A stretch of 64,000 nt of DNA from Novosphingobium sp. (GCA_024236175.1 JACKKY010000007.1:265034-329033); one strand, 5' to 3'. Positions 1 to 9,353 are shown, numbered from the stretch's first letter. The notes: a model not told the origin generated them from the sequence alone. Program-made: numbers and translations.

Positions 1-668
1 TTCCTCTTCGGTAAAGCCGTCCTCGGCGAGCACATAGTTCAGCGGAACCACGTTGAAGCCGATCGGCACTGCCCATTTGCGGGGCTCGCCAAGGTCTACC
101 GCACTGCCGTCGCGTGCCAGCGAGGCGCAGTCCGCCGCGCCTGCCACGATCTGCTCGCGCAGTTCCTCGACACCAGCGATGCCGCCGCCCGAGACCGCCT
201 GGTAGGTGCTCGCGACGAGGCTCGTGAGCCCGGCTGCGTCGTGCAGCGGCTTGAGCACCGGCATCGCCGCCATCGTCGTGCAGTTCGGGTTGGCGATGAT
301 GCCCCTGGGAATGTCGCGCAGTGCGTGCGGATTGACTTCCGCCACCACCAGCGGGACGTCGGCATCGCCGCGCCAAGCGGAACTGTTGTCGATCACGACA
401 GCGCCGGCCGCCGCCACTTTCGGGGCCAGCTTGCGCGACGTCGATCCGCCGGCCGAGAAGAAGACGATGTCGAGGCCGGCATAGTCGGCACTCGCCGCAT
501 CCTCGACGACGATCTCGCCATCGCGGAAGGGCAGGCGGGAGCCTTGCGAGCGCGACGAGGCGAACAGGCGCAGAGACGAGAGCGGGAAACCGCGCTCGGC
601 AAGCATCTCCAGCATCATCGTGCCGACAAGGCCGGTCGCGCCGACTATGCCGGCATTGGGGCCGACAT
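1..668 (-). CDS. asd: Aspartate-semialdehyde dehydrogenase, partial at the left edge, start unresolved
   Basis: Reduces aspartyl phosphate to aspartate semialdehyde on the route to lysine/diaminopimelate, threonine and methionine. The frame reads GIVGATGLVG (the NADP-binding loop), then FFSAGGSTSRKLAPK, VVIDNSSAWR and IIANPNCTTM, which carries the catalytic Cys. The C-terminus lies outside the window. The start is odd: between the in-frame stop at 805-807 and the GxxGATG loop there is no ATG, GTG or TTG. ATGs at 668 and 656 are in another frame that closes at a TAG right where the GIVGATG frame takes over, so a one-base loss near 648-652 is likely, either real or a sequence error. The end at 668 is therefore only nominal. 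Family is sure, start is not. Confidence 0.85.
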
Positions 669-771
669 CGGATCCGGAACCGGCTCTGGAATGCAGATTT
701 CGTGATTGAGGATGGGTACGCGTCTCCTGTCTGTGCGGAGGCGCGGGGGTGTGCGTTTCCTGTATGGAAGT

Positions 772-792
772 GCCCCGCGTTCTCCGCGGGGC
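772..792. terminator. Hairpin downstream of the 28-codon frame
   Basis: GCCCCGCG and CGCGGGGC form a perfect 8-bp stem around a 5-nt loop, 12 bp past the stop of the small minus-strand frame at 805-891. No T-run follows on either strand, so it may be a weak terminator, a processing site or a barrier upstream of the asd gene. Confidence 0.35.
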
Positions 793-804
793 CTTGTCCA
801 GTCG

Positions 805-891
805 TTATCGGTAAACCGACAGCGCACGCTGGACCGCCCCGCAAGTGCGGGTCGGTTTCGGGCTAATCGCTTTGGTCGCCGTGGTGGACAT
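805..891 (-). CDS. Possible 28-residue basic peptide
   Basis: I do not recognise this frame with certainty. It would encode a 28-residue basic peptide that begins MSTTATKAISPKPTRTC and ends ALSVYR. It lies in the same frame as, and just upstream of, the asd gene, and a GC-rich hairpin follows at 772-792. It has no convincing ribosome binding site. The composition, rich in Thr, Ala, Lys and Arg with a tidy end, looks more protein-like than the random frames nearby. It sits between the glnA terminator and asd, so it would have its own transcript or come from read-through of glnA. It could equally be chance; conservation in relatives would decide. Confidence 0.3.
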   Translation of the reverse strand: MSTTATKAISPKPTRTCGAVQRALSVYR

Positions 892-954
892 GGGCGCGGC
901 CACTAGCCGCGAAGATTTCGCCTGTAAACGGGAAATGCGCAGTGCCCGTGCAAG

Positions 955-987
955 AAAAAGGGCGCCCGGATCGCTCCGGACGCCCTT
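955..987 (-). terminator. Rho-independent terminator of glnA
   Basis: On the minus strand AAGGGCG-T-CCGGA, a 4-nt loop, and TCCGG-G-CGCCCTT give a 12-bp stem with one mismatch, followed by a T-run (955-959 are A on the plus strand). It lies 24 bp past the glnA stop and should end the glnBA transcript. Confidence 0.85.
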
Positions 988-1010
988 CTCGGTGATCTGT
1001 TCGGCGGGGA

Positions 1011-2420
1011 TCAGGCGCTGTAGTACATGTCGAACTCGACCGGAGACGGCGTGGTCTCGAAGCGCAGCTGCTCTTCCCACTTGAGTTCGCAATAGGCTTC
1101 GATCTGGTCCTTGGAGAACACATCGCCCTTGAGCAGGAACTCGTAATCCTGCTCGACCGCTTCGAGCGCTTCGCGGAGCGAGCCGCAAACGGTCGGAACT
1201 TCGGCGAGCTCTGCCGGCGGCAGGTCGTAGAGGTTCTTGTCCATGGCGTCGCCCGGATGCATCTTGTTGGTGATGCCGTCGAGGCCCGCCATCAGAAGCG
1301 CCGAGAAGGCCAGGTACGGGTTGGCCAGCGGATCGGGGAAACGGAATTCCACGCGGCGGGACTTGGCGCCCGAGCCGTAGGGGATACGGCAGGAGGCCGA
1401 GCGGTTGCGGGCGGAATAGGCCAGCAGCACGGGAGCCTCGAAGCCCGGCACCAGGCGCTTGTAGCTGTTGGTGGTCGGGTTGGTGAAGGCGTTGAGCGCC
1501 TTGGCGTGCTTGATGACGCCGCCGATGAAGTGGAGGCAGGTGTCCGAAAGACCGGCATAACCGTTGCCGGCGAAAGTCGGCTTGTCTTCCTTCCAGATCG
1601 ACATGTGGGTGTGCATGCCGGAGCCGTTATCTTCCTTGATCGGCTTGGGCATGAAAGTCGCCGTCTTGCCATAGGCCTGGGCGACCATCTGCACCACGTA
1701 CTTGTAGATCTGCACGCGGTCGGCTGTCTGGGTCAGCGTCCCGAAGGTGAGGCCGAGTTCGCTCTGCGCGGCCGCAACTTCGTGGTGGTGCTTGTCCATC
1801 GGCAGGCCCATCTCGAGCATGGTCGAGACCATTTCGGCGCGGATATCCATGCTGCTGTCGACGGGCGGGACGGGAAAGTAGCCGCCCTTGGCGCGCGGAC
1901 GGTGGGCCAGATTGCCCGTATCGTATTCCTTCTCGGTGTTGCCGGGAAGTTCGATATCGTCGATCTTGTAGCCGCTGCCGGTGTAGCCGTCATAGAAACG
2001 GACATCGTCGAACATGAAGAATTCGGGTTCCGGACCGACATAGACGGCGTCGCCGAAGCCGGCCGACTTGACAAAGGCTTCGGCACGCTTCGCGGTCGAG
2101 CGCGGATCGCGGGCGTAAAGCGAGCCGTCGGAGGGCTCGACGATATCGCAGAAGACCGCGAGCATCGGCGTGGCCGAGAACGGGTCGGGATAGACCGCTT
2201 CCAGATCCGGCTTGAGGATCATGTCGGATTCGTTGATCGTCTTCCAGCCTTCGATCGACGATCCGTCGAACATGAGCCCATCTTCCAACTCGTCCTCGCC
2301 CAGCGGCCCGGCGCACATCTGGAGGTGCTGCCACTTGCCCTTGGGGTCGGTGAACCGAAGGTCAACCCATTCGATTTCCTCGTCCTTGATGCGCTTCAGG
2401 ATGTCCTTTGCACTAGCCAT
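1011..2420 (-). CDS. glnA: Glutamine synthetase, type I
   Basis: Cytoplasmic dodecameric enzyme that joins ammonia to glutamate using ATP, the entry point of the GS/GOGAT route. The 469-residue length is normal for GS-I. It shows the N-terminal beta-grasp half ([23 protein letters not shown]), the [10 protein letters not shown] catalytic stretch, the [16 protein letters not shown] substrate segments and the adenylylation Tyr398 in NLYDLPP. The Tyr means the enzyme can be switched off by GlnE. The gene follows glnB by 145 bp on the same strand and ends in a clear terminator. The joint transcript probably starts at the sigma-54 site upstream of glnB, which would make expression nitrogen controlled. 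Confidence 0.98.
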   Translation of the reverse strand: MASAKDILKRIKDEEIEWVDLRFTDPKGKWQHLQMCAGPLGEDELEDGLMFDGSSIEGWKTINESDMILKPDLEAVYPDPFSATPMLAVFCDIVEPSDGSLYARDPRSTAKRAEAFVKSAGFGDAVYVGPEPEFFMFDDVRFYDGYTGSGYKIDDIELPGNTEKEYDTGNLAHRPRAKGGYFPVPPVDSSMDIRAEMVSTMLEMGLPMDKHHHEVAAAQSELGLTFGTLTQTADRVQIYKYVVQMVAQAYGKTATFMPKPIKEDNGSGMHTHMSIWKEDKPTFAGNGYAGLSDTCLHFIGGVIKHAKALNAFTNPTTNSYKRLVPGFEAPVLLAYSARNRSASCRIPYGSGAKSRRVEFRFPDPLANPYLAFSALLMAGLDGITNKMHPGDAMDKNLYDLPPAELAEVPTVCGSLREALEAVEQDYEFLLKGDVFSKDQIEAYCELKWEEQLRFETTPSPVEFDMYYSA

Positions 2421-2565
2421 TACCGTCGTTCTCCAGAATTGTCCTTCCGTTGCCGGAAGAAGCTAGGGGTTGATGGGTATTTCAGGAACTGGGCCTGGCC
2501 CCCACGAAGGCCCGTTCCCGCTTGCCGGAACAGGGGCGCTTGCGGCGCCACTGCACCGGCTGAAT

Positions 2566-2994
<429 letters not shown>

Positions 2995-3151
2995 GAGGCG
3001 GCTTTCCCCGCAGTAGGGCATGGAGACAGGCTCGAAAAGACCGGAATCGCAGGTTTTGTCCCGGTGGACAGCGTTATTCGCGAGGCTCAACCATAAGGAG
3101 ATACCGTGAATCTGCCTAAGATTCAGGCAGGCGGTGTTCAAAATTCCGGCA

Positions 3152-4075
3152 TCACAGCCGCAGGCCGGCCGTTTCGGGAAGTCCCGCCATCAGGTTGAGG
3201 TTCTGGACGGCCGCTCCGCTCGCGCCTTTCCCGAGATTGTCGAGCACCGCGACCAGCCGCGCCTGGCTGCCGTCCTCGGCCCCGAAGACGTAGAGGTCGA
3301 GCCGGTCCGAAGGCTCCGCCGACGCACGCAACAGCAGCTCGTCCGGCCGTTCGTCGCGGACCGTCACGATCTCGCTGCCCGCATAGGCTGCGCCCAGGGC
3401 TTCGCGCATGGCGTCCGGCGAGCCGGAACCGGGCATCGCGCTCAACGGCAGCGGCACTTCGACCACCATGCCGCGATGCGCCGGGATCACCGCCGGCGCG
3501 AAGACCGGGGGCAGGGCCAGCCCTGCATGTTCCCGCATTTCCGGAACGTGCTTGTGACCCAGCGCCAGGCCATAGGCGCGGAAGGCGATGTCGGCGTCTT
3601 CCTCGAAACGGGCGATCATCGATTTCCCGCCGCCCGAATAGCCGGAGACGGCGTTGCAGGTGTAGGGCCAGTCGGCGGGAAGCAGGCCGTCCCGGACCAG
3701 CGGGGCGACCAATGCGAGGAAGCCCGTGGGGTAACAGCCCGGATTGCTGACCCGGTCGGACGAGGCGACCGCCTCATGCCCGGTCAGCTCGGGAAAGCCG
3801 TAGGTCCAGCCATCTGCGACGCGATGCGCGGTCGAGGCGTCGACGATGCGGACTTTCGCACCTTCGGCCATCGCTGCCGCTTCGCGCGCGGCGTCGTCCG
3901 GCAGGCACAGCACGGCGAAGTCGGCGGTATGGAAGGCTTCGCGCCGGGCCGCCGCGTCCTTGCGATTGGCCTCGTCGAGCACGAGCAGCGAGAACTCCTG
4001 CCGCCCGGCCAGCCGCTCGGCGATTTCCAGGCCTGTCGTGCCGGCCCCGCCGTCAATGAAAACGGTGGCGCTCAC
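3152..4075 (-). CDS. argC: N-acetyl-gamma-glutamyl-phosphate reductase, short (type 2) form
   Basis: Third step of arginine synthesis: NADPH-dependent reduction of N-acetylglutamyl phosphate to the semialdehyde. The GTG start at 4075 gives VSATVFIDGGAGTTGLEIAERL, the dinucleotide-binding loop at the N-terminus, and 307 residues, the usual size of the shorter ArgC class. The catalytic Cys is in SNPGCYPTG and the catalytic His in IPAHRGM. The GTGA at 4072-4075 overlaps the stop of the SH3 gene upstream, so the two are translationally coupled. No other arginine gene is nearby. Confidence 0.95.
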   Translation of the reverse strand: MSATVFIDGGAGTTGLEIAERLAGRQEFSLLVLDEANRKDAAARREAFHTADFAVLCLPDDAAREAAAMAEGAKVRIVDASTAHRVADGWTYGFPELTGHEAVASSDRVSNPGCYPTGFLALVAPLVRDGLLPADWPYTCNAVSGYSGGGKSMIARFEEDADIAFRAYGLALGHKHVPEMREHAGLALPPVFAPAVIPAHRGMVVEVPLPLSAMPGSGSPDAMREALGAAYAGSEIVTVRDERPDELLLRASAEPSDRLDLYVFGAEDGSQARLVAVLDNLGKGASGAAVQNLNLMAGLPETAGLRL

Positions 4076-4479
4076 TGCCCGGTCGCTTCGAGCTGGCTCA
4101 GCGCGACATAGCCGACCAGGCCGTCCTCGCCCTGCTGGCCCCATGCCCAGTCGCCGGCGATGTCGAGCACGTCGAAGATCGTGCCCTCGGCAAGGGTGGA
4201 GATCGTCTGCGCATCGCTTCTGGCGGCATCGAGGAGATCCGCGTGCGCGGCTTTCACGACATGCTGCATGGGCACGGCGTAATGCGGCACGAAGTAGCGT
4301 CCGGCGAGCTTGATATGCGCCAGGTCGCCGCGCACCGGCAGGTGGCCCTGCTCGACCGTGACGCTGGGTCCGGTCATGGCAAGGCATCCGTTCGGCACTT
4401 CGGGCCGGGTATGGGAATCCTCAACGGGCAACTGCTTGGTGTCCCCAAATCCAAAGATCGGCGCGCTTAGACGGGTCAT
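4072..4479 (-). CDS. SH3-domain protein, probable remnant of a C40 peptidase
   Basis: A 135-residue protein with an SH3-like half near residues 65-133 (ISTLAEGTIFDVLDIAGDWAWGQQ..GLVGYV). In many sphingomonads the gene after the M17 aminopeptidase encodes this SH3 region joined to an NlpC/P60 peptidase domain. Here the frame ends right after the SH3 part and runs into argC, so no peptidase Cys/His is present. I infer a truncation, although a free-standing SH3 binding protein is possible. The start at 4479, 15 bp after the peptidase stop, fits coupling; the ATG at 4377 (MTGPSVTVEQG) is the alternative. No signal peptide, so probably cytoplasmic. Confidence 0.65.
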   Translation of the reverse strand: MTRLSAPIFGFGDTKQLPVEDSHTRPEVPNGCLAMTGPSVTVEQGHLPVRGDLAHIKLAGRYFVPHYAVPMQHVVKAAHADLLDAARSDAQTISTLAEGTIFDVLDIAGDWAWGQQGEDGLVGYVALSQLEATGQ

Positions 4480-4494
4480 GGCGATCGCGCAAGT

Positions 4495-5877
4495 TTACCC
4501 GAAGCGCTGTTTCAGCATGTGCCATGCGGCTCGCAGGCCCAGGGCAGCGCCGCCCTTGGGGCGTCCGGGCTTGGCTGCGGGCCGCCAGGCGAATGTGTCG
4601 AAATGGGCCCAGTCGACGTCTTCCGGCACGAAACGGTCCAGGAACAATGCTGCCACGCTGGCGCCCGCGAAAGCGTTTCCATGGGCATTGGCGATGTCGG
4701 CGATGTCGGATTTGAGATACTCGCGATAGCCGTCGTGGAGCGGCAGGCGCCAGCACGGGTCGTCGCTTTCGATACCGGCTTTCAGCAGATCGTCGGCGGT
4801 CTCGTCCCTGCGTGTGAACAGGGCCGGCAAGTCGGGGCCGAGCGCCGATCGGGCGGCGCCCGTCAGCGTCGCGAAATCCAGGATCAGTTCGGGCTCTTCT
4901 TCTCCCCCGCGCGCGAGCGCGTCTGCAAGGATCAACCGGCCCTCCGCATCGGTGTTGCCGATTTCGACCGAAAGGCCGCGGCGCGACCGCAGGACGTCTC
5001 CGGGCCGGAATGCATTGCCGGAAACCGCGTTTTCAACCGCGGGGATCAGCAGGTGGAGCCTGACGTTCAGGCCGCTTTGCATGACCAGCCGCGCCAGCGC
5101 CAGCGCATGGGCGGCGCCGCCCATGTCCTTCTTCATCAGCAGCATGCCGGAGGAGGGCTTGATGTCGAGACCGCCTGAATCGAAGCACACGCCCTTGCCG
5201 ACGATCGCGATGCGCGGGTGCTTGGGATTGCCCCATTCGACCTCGATCATGCGCGGCGCGTGAGACCGCCCGGCAGCCCGCCCCACCATGTGGACCATGG
5301 GGAATTCGCGTTCCAGCATGTCTCCCTTGGTGACGCGGAAATCGGCGCTGGCAGCCTTGGCGATGTATTCCACTTCGTGTTCGAGCTGCGCCGGGCCCAT
5401 GTCTTCGGCCGGCGTGTTCACCAGATCGCGTACCAGCGCCACCGCGCCGGTTTCGGCAAGCGCGGGTTCGATCGCCTTGGCCTGCTTGGTCAGCAGGATG
5501 CGCGGCCCTTCGGTGTCCGGTTCGGAGCGATAGCGGTCGAAGGAATATTGCGCGGTCACCCAGCCGTGCAGGGCAGGGCCGGGTTCGCCGTCGGCCCGGC
5601 GATAGGTGCCCGCCGGCAGCGTCTCGGCAAGTTTCGCCATGCACCAGCTCGAAAGGTCCGCGCTGTTGGCGACGCCGGAGACGACAAACCAGGAATCGCC
5701 GTCCGGCACGATGGCGGACTGGTATCCGTCGGCCTCGAACTTCTGTGCGGCCAGCGCTTCGCGCTGCGGTCCCGAAATCGACTTCAGGAAGCTTTCGAGC
5801 CCGTCCTTGTCGACAAGGTGGATCGGGGTGGCTTTCTGCCCGCGGTCGGGCTGGATCAATGCGTTCTTGTCAGTCAT
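4495..5877 (-). CDS. M17 family leucyl aminopeptidase
   Basis: Metal-dependent aminopeptidase that removes N-terminal residues from peptides in the cytoplasm. The ATG at 5877 (MTDKNALIQPD) gives 460 residues. The open frame runs further upstream, but that part overlaps the promoter region of the divergent lipoprotein gene. Two-zinc site motifs are seen in VGKGVCFDSGGLDIKPS..MKKDMGGAA and in NTDAEGRLILADAL, the family signature. The N-terminal domain is of the short sphingomonad type and not the PepA DNA-binding form, so I give no symbol. The SH3 gene follows at once on the same strand. Confidence 0.93.
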   Translation of the reverse strand: MTDKNALIQPDRGQKATPIHLVDKDGLESFLKSISGPQREALAAQKFEADGYQSAIVPDGDSWFVVSGVANSADLSSWCMAKLAETLPAGTYRRADGEPGPALHGWVTAQYSFDRYRSEPDTEGPRILLTKQAKAIEPALAETGAVALVRDLVNTPAEDMGPAQLEHEVEYIAKAASADFRVTKGDMLEREFPMVHMVGRAAGRSHAPRMIEVEWGNPKHPRIAIVGKGVCFDSGGLDIKPSSGMLLMKKDMGGAAHALALARLVMQSGLNVRLHLLIPAVENAVSGNAFRPGDVLRSRRGLSVEIGNTDAEGRLILADALARGGEEEPELILDFATLTGAARSALGPDLPALFTRRDETADDLLKAGIESDDPCWRLPLHDGYREYLKSDIADIANAHGNAFAGASVAALFLDRFVPEDVDWAHFDTFAWRPAAKPGRPKGGAALGLRAAWHMLKQRFG

Positions 5878-5929
5878 CTTGCGGGCTTGTCTAGTCCCAG
5901 GTCCCTGCACAGTGCGAGAGGAAAATCCC

Positions 5930-6754
5930 GTGAGACCCTTGCCGATCTTTTTTTTCGCCTGTCTCGTGCTTGCTTCGTGTAGCGGCGAGGCGCCTTCGGA
6001 CGCGGATACCGGCATCAGCGACAAGGCCGTGACAGAGTCGCCCGCAACGCCGCTTCAACCCTCGGCAAGTCCATCGCCCGCCAAGGCAGAAGAGTTCGCC
6101 GAAGAGGAAGGCGATGGCTCCTGGACTTTCGAGTATTCCTGGCCGGCAAAGGCCAGCGCTATTGCGCCGCTCGCTGCCCGGCTCCTTGCCGACCGCAAGC
6201 GCATTTACGCCGAGACGCGGGGAGAGTGGGAAGCGGCGCAAAAGGATTCACCGCCCGATTGCGTCAGTTGCAGGAGCCGCTCGTTCGGGCAGGAATGGAA
6301 AGTCGTGACCGATACGCCGCGTTTCCTCTCGCTGTCCGCCGAAAGATATGTCTACACGGGCGGCGCCCACGGGATGTCCGGCTTCGATGCGTTGCTGTGG
6401 GACAAACGGGCGGACCGGGCACGCGATACGCTTGCCCTCTTCACTTCCGAAAGTGCCTTCGTGCAAGCGGTCCGAACCGGCTTTTGCGCTGCGCTGGACC
6501 GGGAGCGGGCAAAACGGCGCGGCGATTTCGAGATGACCGTCCCGGAATTCAACGAATGCATCGATCCGCTGGAGGCGACCATCATCCTCGGATCGTCCAA
6601 CGGCAAGGCGTTCAACCGTATCGGTTTCCTCATACCGCCCTACGCGGCCGGCCCTTATGCCGAGGGTAGCTACGAAGTGACCTTGCCGCTGGCGAAGCCG
6701 GCGCTGGCCGCGGTGAAGCCTGAATATCGGGAGTATTTCTCGGTTATGCCCTAA
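5930..6754 (+). CDS. Lipoprotein with DUF4163/DUF3298-like domains
   Basis: The GTG at 5930 has a GAGAGG site 7-12 bases upstream and gives a 274-residue protein. It begins VRPLPIFFFACLVLASC, a signal peptide with an LASC lipobox, so it should be lipidated and anchored in the envelope. The mature part contains a SFGQEWKVVTDTPRFLSLSAERYVYTGGAHG stretch split over two domains, which resembles the DUF4163 and RsiV-like DUF3298 pair (the TGGAHG turn is typical). Related domains bind lysozyme in RsiV, but that role cannot be claimed here. It is divergent from the M17 peptidase and 40 bp before map. Confidence 0.75.
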   Translation: MRPLPIFFFACLVLASCSGEAPSDADTGISDKAVTESPATPLQPSASPSPAKAEEFAEEEGDGSWTFEYSWPAKASAIAPLAARLLADRKRIYAETRGEWEAAQKDSPPDCVSCRSRSFGQEWKVVTDTPRFLSLSAERYVYTGGAHGMSGFDALLWDKRADRARDTLALFTSESAFVQAVRTGFCAALDRERAKRRGDFEMTVPEFNECIDPLEATIILGSSNGKAFNRIGFLIPPYAAGPYAEGSYEVTLPLAKPALAAVKPEYREYFSVMP

Positions 6755-6794
6755 CGCCTCGCAATTCGCCGATTGTGTCGCTACATGGGCAGGT

Positions 6795-7622
6795 ATGAAC
6801 CAGTACCAGACAGTCGCCGACGACGACACCGTCCTGCGGGACGGCACGATCAAGCTGCATGGCCCCGAGGCCTTCGAGGGAATGCGCCGCGCCGGCAAGC
6901 TGGCCGCGGAAATCCTCGACGAACTCGTGCCGCTGGTCGAACCGGGCGTCACGACCGGCGCGCTCGACGATGCGGTGAGGCAGCTCACGCTCGACGGCGG
7001 CGCTATGCCGGCGACGCTGGGCTATCGCGGCTATGCCCACAGCTGCTGCATCTCGATCAACCACGTCGTTTGCCACGGCATTCCTTCGGACAAGACGCTG
7101 AAGGAAGGGGACATCGTCAATATCGACGTCACCCCGCTGCTCGACGGCTGGCACGGCGATTCGAGCCGCATGTACCTGGTCGGCGACGTGCCGCTGAAAG
7201 CGCGCCGGCTGGTCGACGTGACCTACGAATGCCTGATGCTCGGCATCGAGCAGGCGCGGCCCGGCAACCGGCTCGGCGATATCGGCGCGGCCATCCAGCG
7301 CCATGCCGAAGCGCACCGCTACGGCGTTGTGCGCGAATTCTGCGGGCATGGCCTCGGCCGGCTGTTCCACGACGCGCCCGAAGTCATCCATGCTGCCCGG
7401 CCGGGAACCGGCCCGGAGCTGAAACCGGGCATGTTCTTCACCATCGAGCCGATGATCAATCTCGGCAAGCCGGCGGTGAAACTGCTGAGCGACGGATGGA
7501 CCGCGGTCACCCGCGACAAGTCGCTCTCGGCCCAGTTCGAACATTCGATCGGCATCACCGAGGAGGGCTGCGAAATCTTTACGCTCAGCCCCAGGGGCCT
7601 GCACAAGCCGCCTTACGCCTAG
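6795..7622 (+). CDS. map: Methionine aminopeptidase, type I
   Basis: Removes the initiator methionine from new proteins. 275 residues, with all five metal ligands in place: Asp111 (NIDVT), Asp122 (HGDSS), His185 (CGHGLG), Glu218 (TIEPM) and Glu249 (FEHS). The ATG at 6795 follows a GGGCAGG-like site. The gene stands alone between the lipoprotein gene and the convergent ccmB. The 147 bp between map and ccmB hold one hairpin (7688-7704) and otherwise nothing I recognise. Confidence 0.96.
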   Translation: MNQYQTVADDDTVLRDGTIKLHGPEAFEGMRRAGKLAAEILDELVPLVEPGVTTGALDDAVRQLTLDGGAMPATLGYRGYAHSCCISINHVVCHGIPSDKTLKEGDIVNIDVTPLLDGWHGDSSRMYLVGDVPLKARRLVDVTYECLMLGIEQARPGNRLGDIGAAIQRHAEAHRYGVVREFCGHGLGRLFHDAPEVIHAARPGTGPELKPGMFFTIEPMINLGKPAVKLLSDGWTAVTRDKSLSAQFEHSIGITEEGCEIFTLSPRGLHKPPYA

Positions 7623-7687
7623 GTTGCTGGCTGAAGTTTCTAGGGCCGTCTGAAGACCAGGATGCGCCGTTGCAGTCATCGGTCCTT

Positions 7688-7704
7688 CCGCTCAGCCTGA
7701 GCGG
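7688..7704. terminator. Hairpin between convergent map and ccmB
   Basis: CCGCTCA, 3-nt loop, TGAGCGG: a perfect 7-bp stem placed between two convergent genes. There is no T-run, so it is at best a weak bidirectional stop or a dispersed repeat fragment. Confidence 0.3.
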
Positions 7705-7769
7705 GGTGAGTGATGGTTTGCTATTCTGCTTCGAATGCGTGGCCTGTGGAGGGAGGTATCACGGATGCC

Positions 7770-8429
7770 TCAACCCCGCGCGGCCCTGATCGCCGCTCCG
7801 GCCGCGAAGGGTGCGATCGCCAGCAGGACCAGGCTCACCGCACCGGTCAGCGCCAGCCCGCTCTCGCCTGCGCTGGCGAGGCTGCCGGCGCCGAAAACCA
7901 GCAGCGGCACCGCCAGCGGGATCACCAGCAGACCGGCCAGCGCGGCGCCGCCCCTCAGCCCCGTGGTGATCGCGGCGACGATGATGCCGAGCGCGGCAAG
8001 CCCGGGTGTTCCGGCGAGCAGCCCGAGTTCCACGGTCCGCAGCGTTGTGCCGTCAAGGCCGAGCAGGGCGGAGGCGGGCAGGGCCGCCAGCATCAGCGGC
8101 GGGCCGAAGCTCAGCCAGTGGGCGACCATGCGCACGGCGATCACCCATTCTTCCGAAATGCCGCGCAGCGCCCACTGGTCGAAGAAGCCGAGCTCGATAT
8201 CGGGTTCCACGAGGCGGTCGAGCGGCAGGATCGCGGCTAGCAGCGCCGCTATCCAGATCACGCCGCCGCCGGTGCGACGCAGCAGGTCGGCATCGGGGCC
8301 GACCGCGAAGGGAAACAGCATCGCGACGGCCAGGAAGAAGAGGACCGGCAGCATCGCCCCGCCGCGCCTGCCGCCCAGCAGCAACAGGCCGAGGTCGCGG
8401 CGCAGCAGACCCGCCAGCCGCCCGATCAC
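7770..8429 (-). CDS. ccmB: Heme exporter protein CcmB
   Basis: Membrane subunit of the CcmABCD machinery that loads and releases the heme chaperone CcmE during cytochrome c maturation. The GTG at 8429 ([20 protein letters not shown]) gives 219 residues, the family length, with about six hydrophobic segments and the conserved N-terminal RRDL helix. It overlaps the ccmA stop by GTGA, so the two subunits are translated together. No ccmC/D/E follows within the window. Confidence 0.93.
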   Translation of the reverse strand: MIGRLAGLLRRDLGLLLLGGRRGGAMLPVLFFLAVAMLFPFAVGPDADLLRRTGGGVIWIAALLAAILPLDRLVEPDIELGFFDQWALRGISEEWVIAVRMVAHWLSFGPPLMLAALPASALLGLDGTTLRTVELGLLAGTPGLAALGIIVAAITTGLRGGAALAGLLVIPLAVPLLVFGAGSLASAGESGLALTGAVSLVLLAIAPFAAGAAIRAARG

Positions 8430-9004
8430 GACGCGAATCCGGAAAGTTCGAGCCGGCCCATGCCCTTGAGTTCGAACGGCTGGTGCGAGGCGATGATGCA
8501 GATTCCGCCCTGCGCGCAATGTTCGCCGACCAGGTCCTCGCCCAGTCGTGCGGCATCGGCGTCAAGGCCGTTGAGCGGCTCGTCGAGCAGCCAGATGGGC
8601 GCGGCCTGCCCCAGCAGCCGGGCAAAGGCGGCGCGCTTGCGCTGGCCGGTCGAGAGATAGCGCACCGGCACGTCGAGGAGGTGGGACAGGCCCAGCCGGG
8701 CTATCTCGCTGTCGGCAGGTCCGTCCATGCGTTGCCAGAAGGCGAGGGCGCGGCCCAGCGGCAGGTGCGGGTCCAGTGCGGGACGCTCATCGATCAGCCC
8801 GACCGGGCCGGTGCGCCGGACGTCGCCCGCGAAGGGGGGCAACAGCCCCGCAAGGATGCGGATCAGGCTCGACTTGCCGATTCCGTTGGCGCCTTTCACA
8901 TGCAGCGCATCTCCAGGATGAAGCGCCAGCGAGAGGCCGCGGAACAGCACCCGCTCGCCACGCCGGCAGGCAATTTCGTGAGCGGCAATGCGGCACTCTT
9001 GCAT
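8426..9004 (-). CDS. ccmA: Cytochrome c biogenesis ABC ATPase CcmA
   Basis: ATPase partner of CcmB; ATP hydrolysis frees heme-loaded CcmE. 192 residues with Walker [10 protein letters not shown] at 38-46, ABC signature LSTGQ at 117-121 and Walker B WLLDE at 138-142. The LSTGQ variant and the short length are typical of CcmA. It starts at ATG 9004, 47 bp from the divergent pterin dehydratase gene. Confidence 0.95.
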   Translation of the reverse strand: MQECRIAAHEIACRRGERVLFRGLSLALHPGDALHVKGANGIGKSSLIRILAGLLPPFAGDVRRTGPVGLIDERPALDPHLPLGRALAFWQRMDGPADSEIARLGLSHLLDVPVRYLSTGQRKRAAFARLLGQAAPIWLLDEPLNGLDADAARLGEDLVGEHCAQGGICIIASHQPFELKGMGRLELSGFAS

Positions 9005-9051
9005 GGCGCGAGGCGATAGGGGAAACCCGGGGGCCTGCCAAGGAGAGTGAC

Positions 9052-9342
9052 ATGGCGATAGTGAGACTCACCGACGCCGAATGCCGGGCGGCGCTGGACG
9101 GCCTGCCCGACTGGACGCTGCGCGACGACGGCCTCGCGATTTCGCGCGATTTGAAGTTCGCCGATTTCAACGAGGCTTTCGGCTTCATGACGCGCCTCGC
9201 GCTCCATGCCGACCAGGTCGATCACCACCCCGAATGGTCGAACGTCTACAACCGTGTCTCGATCACCCTGACGACGCATGACGCGGGCGGGCTCAGCGAG
9301 CGCGACGTGAAGATGGCGAACTGGATCGACGGGATAATCTGA
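9052..9342 (+). CDS. phhB: Pterin-4a-carbinolamine dehydratase
   Basis: Dehydrates 4a-hydroxytetrahydrobiopterin, recycling the cofactor of aromatic amino acid hydroxylases. A 96-residue protein with the family signature HHPEW at 58-62, preceded by His52, and the C-terminal MANWID helix. The ATG at 9052 has a strong AGGAGAG site. No phenylalanine hydroxylase gene is in the window, so its partner is unknown. It is divergent from ccmA and convergent with the DNA glycosylase gene, 11 bp away. Confidence 0.93.
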   Translation: MAIVRLTDAECRAALDGLPDWTLRDDGLAISRDLKFADFNEAFGFMTRLALHADQVDHHPEWSNVYNRVSITLTTHDAGGLSERDVKMANWIDGII

Positions 9343-9353
9343 TCCGATCGCGC

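Noticed and set aside
3106..3198. GTG frame after AAGGAGATACC, 30 codons
   Set aside because: Good ribosome site, but it runs antisense into the argC 3' end and shows no known product.
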